Assembly: GCF_026104355.1 (NCBI RefSeq)
Contig: NZ_CP110535.1
Span: forward strand, 2,108,001-2,172,000
Reading direction: 5' to 3'
From: Halomonas sp. BDJS001
GTDB lineage: Bacteria; Pseudomonadota; Gammaproteobacteria; Pseudomonadales; Halomonadaceae
DNA: 64,000 bases
A program made the position numbers and the translations under genes. This document shows positions 63,501-64,000 of the stretch, piece after piece. The notes under the pieces were generated by a model. That model worked only from the letters and a program-made list of their open reading frames with translations. It searched no databases and was not told the origin of the DNA. Positions within the stretch are counted from its first letter, which is position 1; every line of letters begins with the position of its first letter.

Positions 63501-64000
63501 TCATGATGCTGAGTTTTCGACAAGCTTATCTAGCAGAACGGTTGCGGCTGGGGCCGAGGACGCCGGGTTTTGACCGGTGATCAGCAGGCCATCAGAGATG
63601 ACGTAGGATCCCCAGTCGTCGCCTTTCGAAAAGATACCACCCTTGGCTTTGAGTTCGTCTTCGACCAGAAACGGCACGATATCGGTAAGGCCGACAGCGG
63701 CTTCTTCGCTGTTGGCGAATCCAGTGACTTTTTTGCCTTCTACCAGCGGACGGCCACTTGGTGCTTTTACATGACGAAGCAAGCCAGGCGCATGGCAAAC
63801 GAGTGCAACGGGCTTTTCGGCAGCGAGGAACGACTCAATCAGAGAGATTGAGTTTTTATCTTCGGCGAGATCCCAAAGGGGACCGTGGCCGCCAGGGTAA
63901 AACACGGTGTCGAAATCAGCTTGAGAAACGCTATCCAGACGCACGGTGTTGGCAAGTTGGGCCTGGGCCTCTGCATCTGCCTCAAAGCGCCGAGTCAGAT
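63501..64000 (-). CDS. DJ-1/PfpI type 1 glutamine amidotransferase-like protein (5' end beyond window)
   Basis: About 165 residues of a DJ-1/PfpI family protein are present and the start lies right of the window. Visible parts are LANTVRLDSVSQADFD, YPGGHGPLWDLAED and the nucleophile-elbow Cys in VALVCHAPGLLRH. The latter is the active Cys of Hsp31/YajL-like glyoxalase-type members. Such proteins handle methylglyoxal or reactive carbonyl damage, but the exact role cannot be told. It is tandem with the NmrA-like gene (214-bp gap). Confidence 0.88.
   Translation of the reverse strand, partial: LTRRFEADAEAQAQLANTVRLDSVSQADFDTVFYPGGHGPLWDLAEDKNSISLIESFLAAEKPVALVCHAPGLLRHVKAPSGRPLVEGKKVTGFANSEEAAVGLTDIVPFLVEDELKAKGGIFSKGDDWGSYVISDGLLITGQNPASSAPAATVLLDKLVENSAS

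Noticed and set aside
1..64000. CRISPR array, prophage, toxin-antitoxin or restriction system
   Set aside because: No regularly spaced repeats and no cas, phage structural, toxin-antitoxin or restriction-modification genes were seen on either strand.

Overview
The window reads as a chromosomal segment of a halophilic or marine gammaproteobacterium, most likely Halomonadaceae (Halomonas/Vreelandella type). This rests on a pilBCD-coaE-yacG cluster, an MvaT-type H-NS analogue, a fused TyrA-AroA enzyme, rnfABCDGE-nth, and a pyrophosphate-type phosphofructokinase. The genus is inferred from gene content and protein style. No database search was possible.

Layout. 1-3632 (minus strand): accC (cut by the left edge), accB and dsbD. 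3633-10180 is an accessory stretch of carbonyl and redox genes with their regulators: an SDR divergent from an AraC regulator, a LysR regulator divergent from a frameshifted MDR oxidoreductase, an aldehyde dehydrogenase, and the left end of an IS3-type element. 10181-16401: ppa, a PP2C-like/kinase-like fusion, PPi-type PFK, RNase T and argG. 16429-24733 is a signalling region: a frameshifted HlyU-like gene, a DUF294 nucleotidyltransferase, an EAL-HDOD protein, then a translationally coupled operon of receiver domain, membrane PAS-exonuclease, two-helix membrane peptide and Na+/solute-symporter histidine kinase. 24932-38452: a queuosine-tRNA mannosyltransferase-like protein, nth, the full Rnf operon overlapped by a CHASE4-GGDEF diguanylate cyclase, metG, a small unknown gene, an acyltransferase and rdgC. 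38594-48945: a FadM-like thioesterase, then gyrA-serC-pheA-tyrA/aroA-cmk-rpsA. 49271-52211: MvaT, a Rob-like regulator, a small coiled-coil protein and a distant Tus-like protein. 52251-57812: yacG, coaE, pilD, pilC, pilB and a divergent type IV pilin. 57929-59488: a CigR-family protein, an inositol-monophosphatase-family enzyme and tRNA-Pro(GGG). 59489-64000 is a second accessory stretch downstream of the tRNA: LysE exporter, secreted alpha/beta hydrolase, Ohr/OsmC peroxidase, a broken AraC regulator, a frameshifted NmrA-like gene and a DJ-1/PfpI gene cut by the right edge.

Most genes are housekeeping. The strongest candidates for less-described biology are the receiver/PAS-exonuclease/symporter-kinase operon with DUF294 and EAL-HDOD genes beside it, the diguanylate cyclase coupled to Rnf, the kinase-like protein lacking its catalytic Asp, and the Tus-like and short MvaT-like proteins beside MvaT. 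Three genes (MDR oxidoreductase, hlyU, NmrA-like) each appear broken by one missing base in a short homopolymer. That pattern fits sequencing error at least as well as real gene decay and should be settled first.
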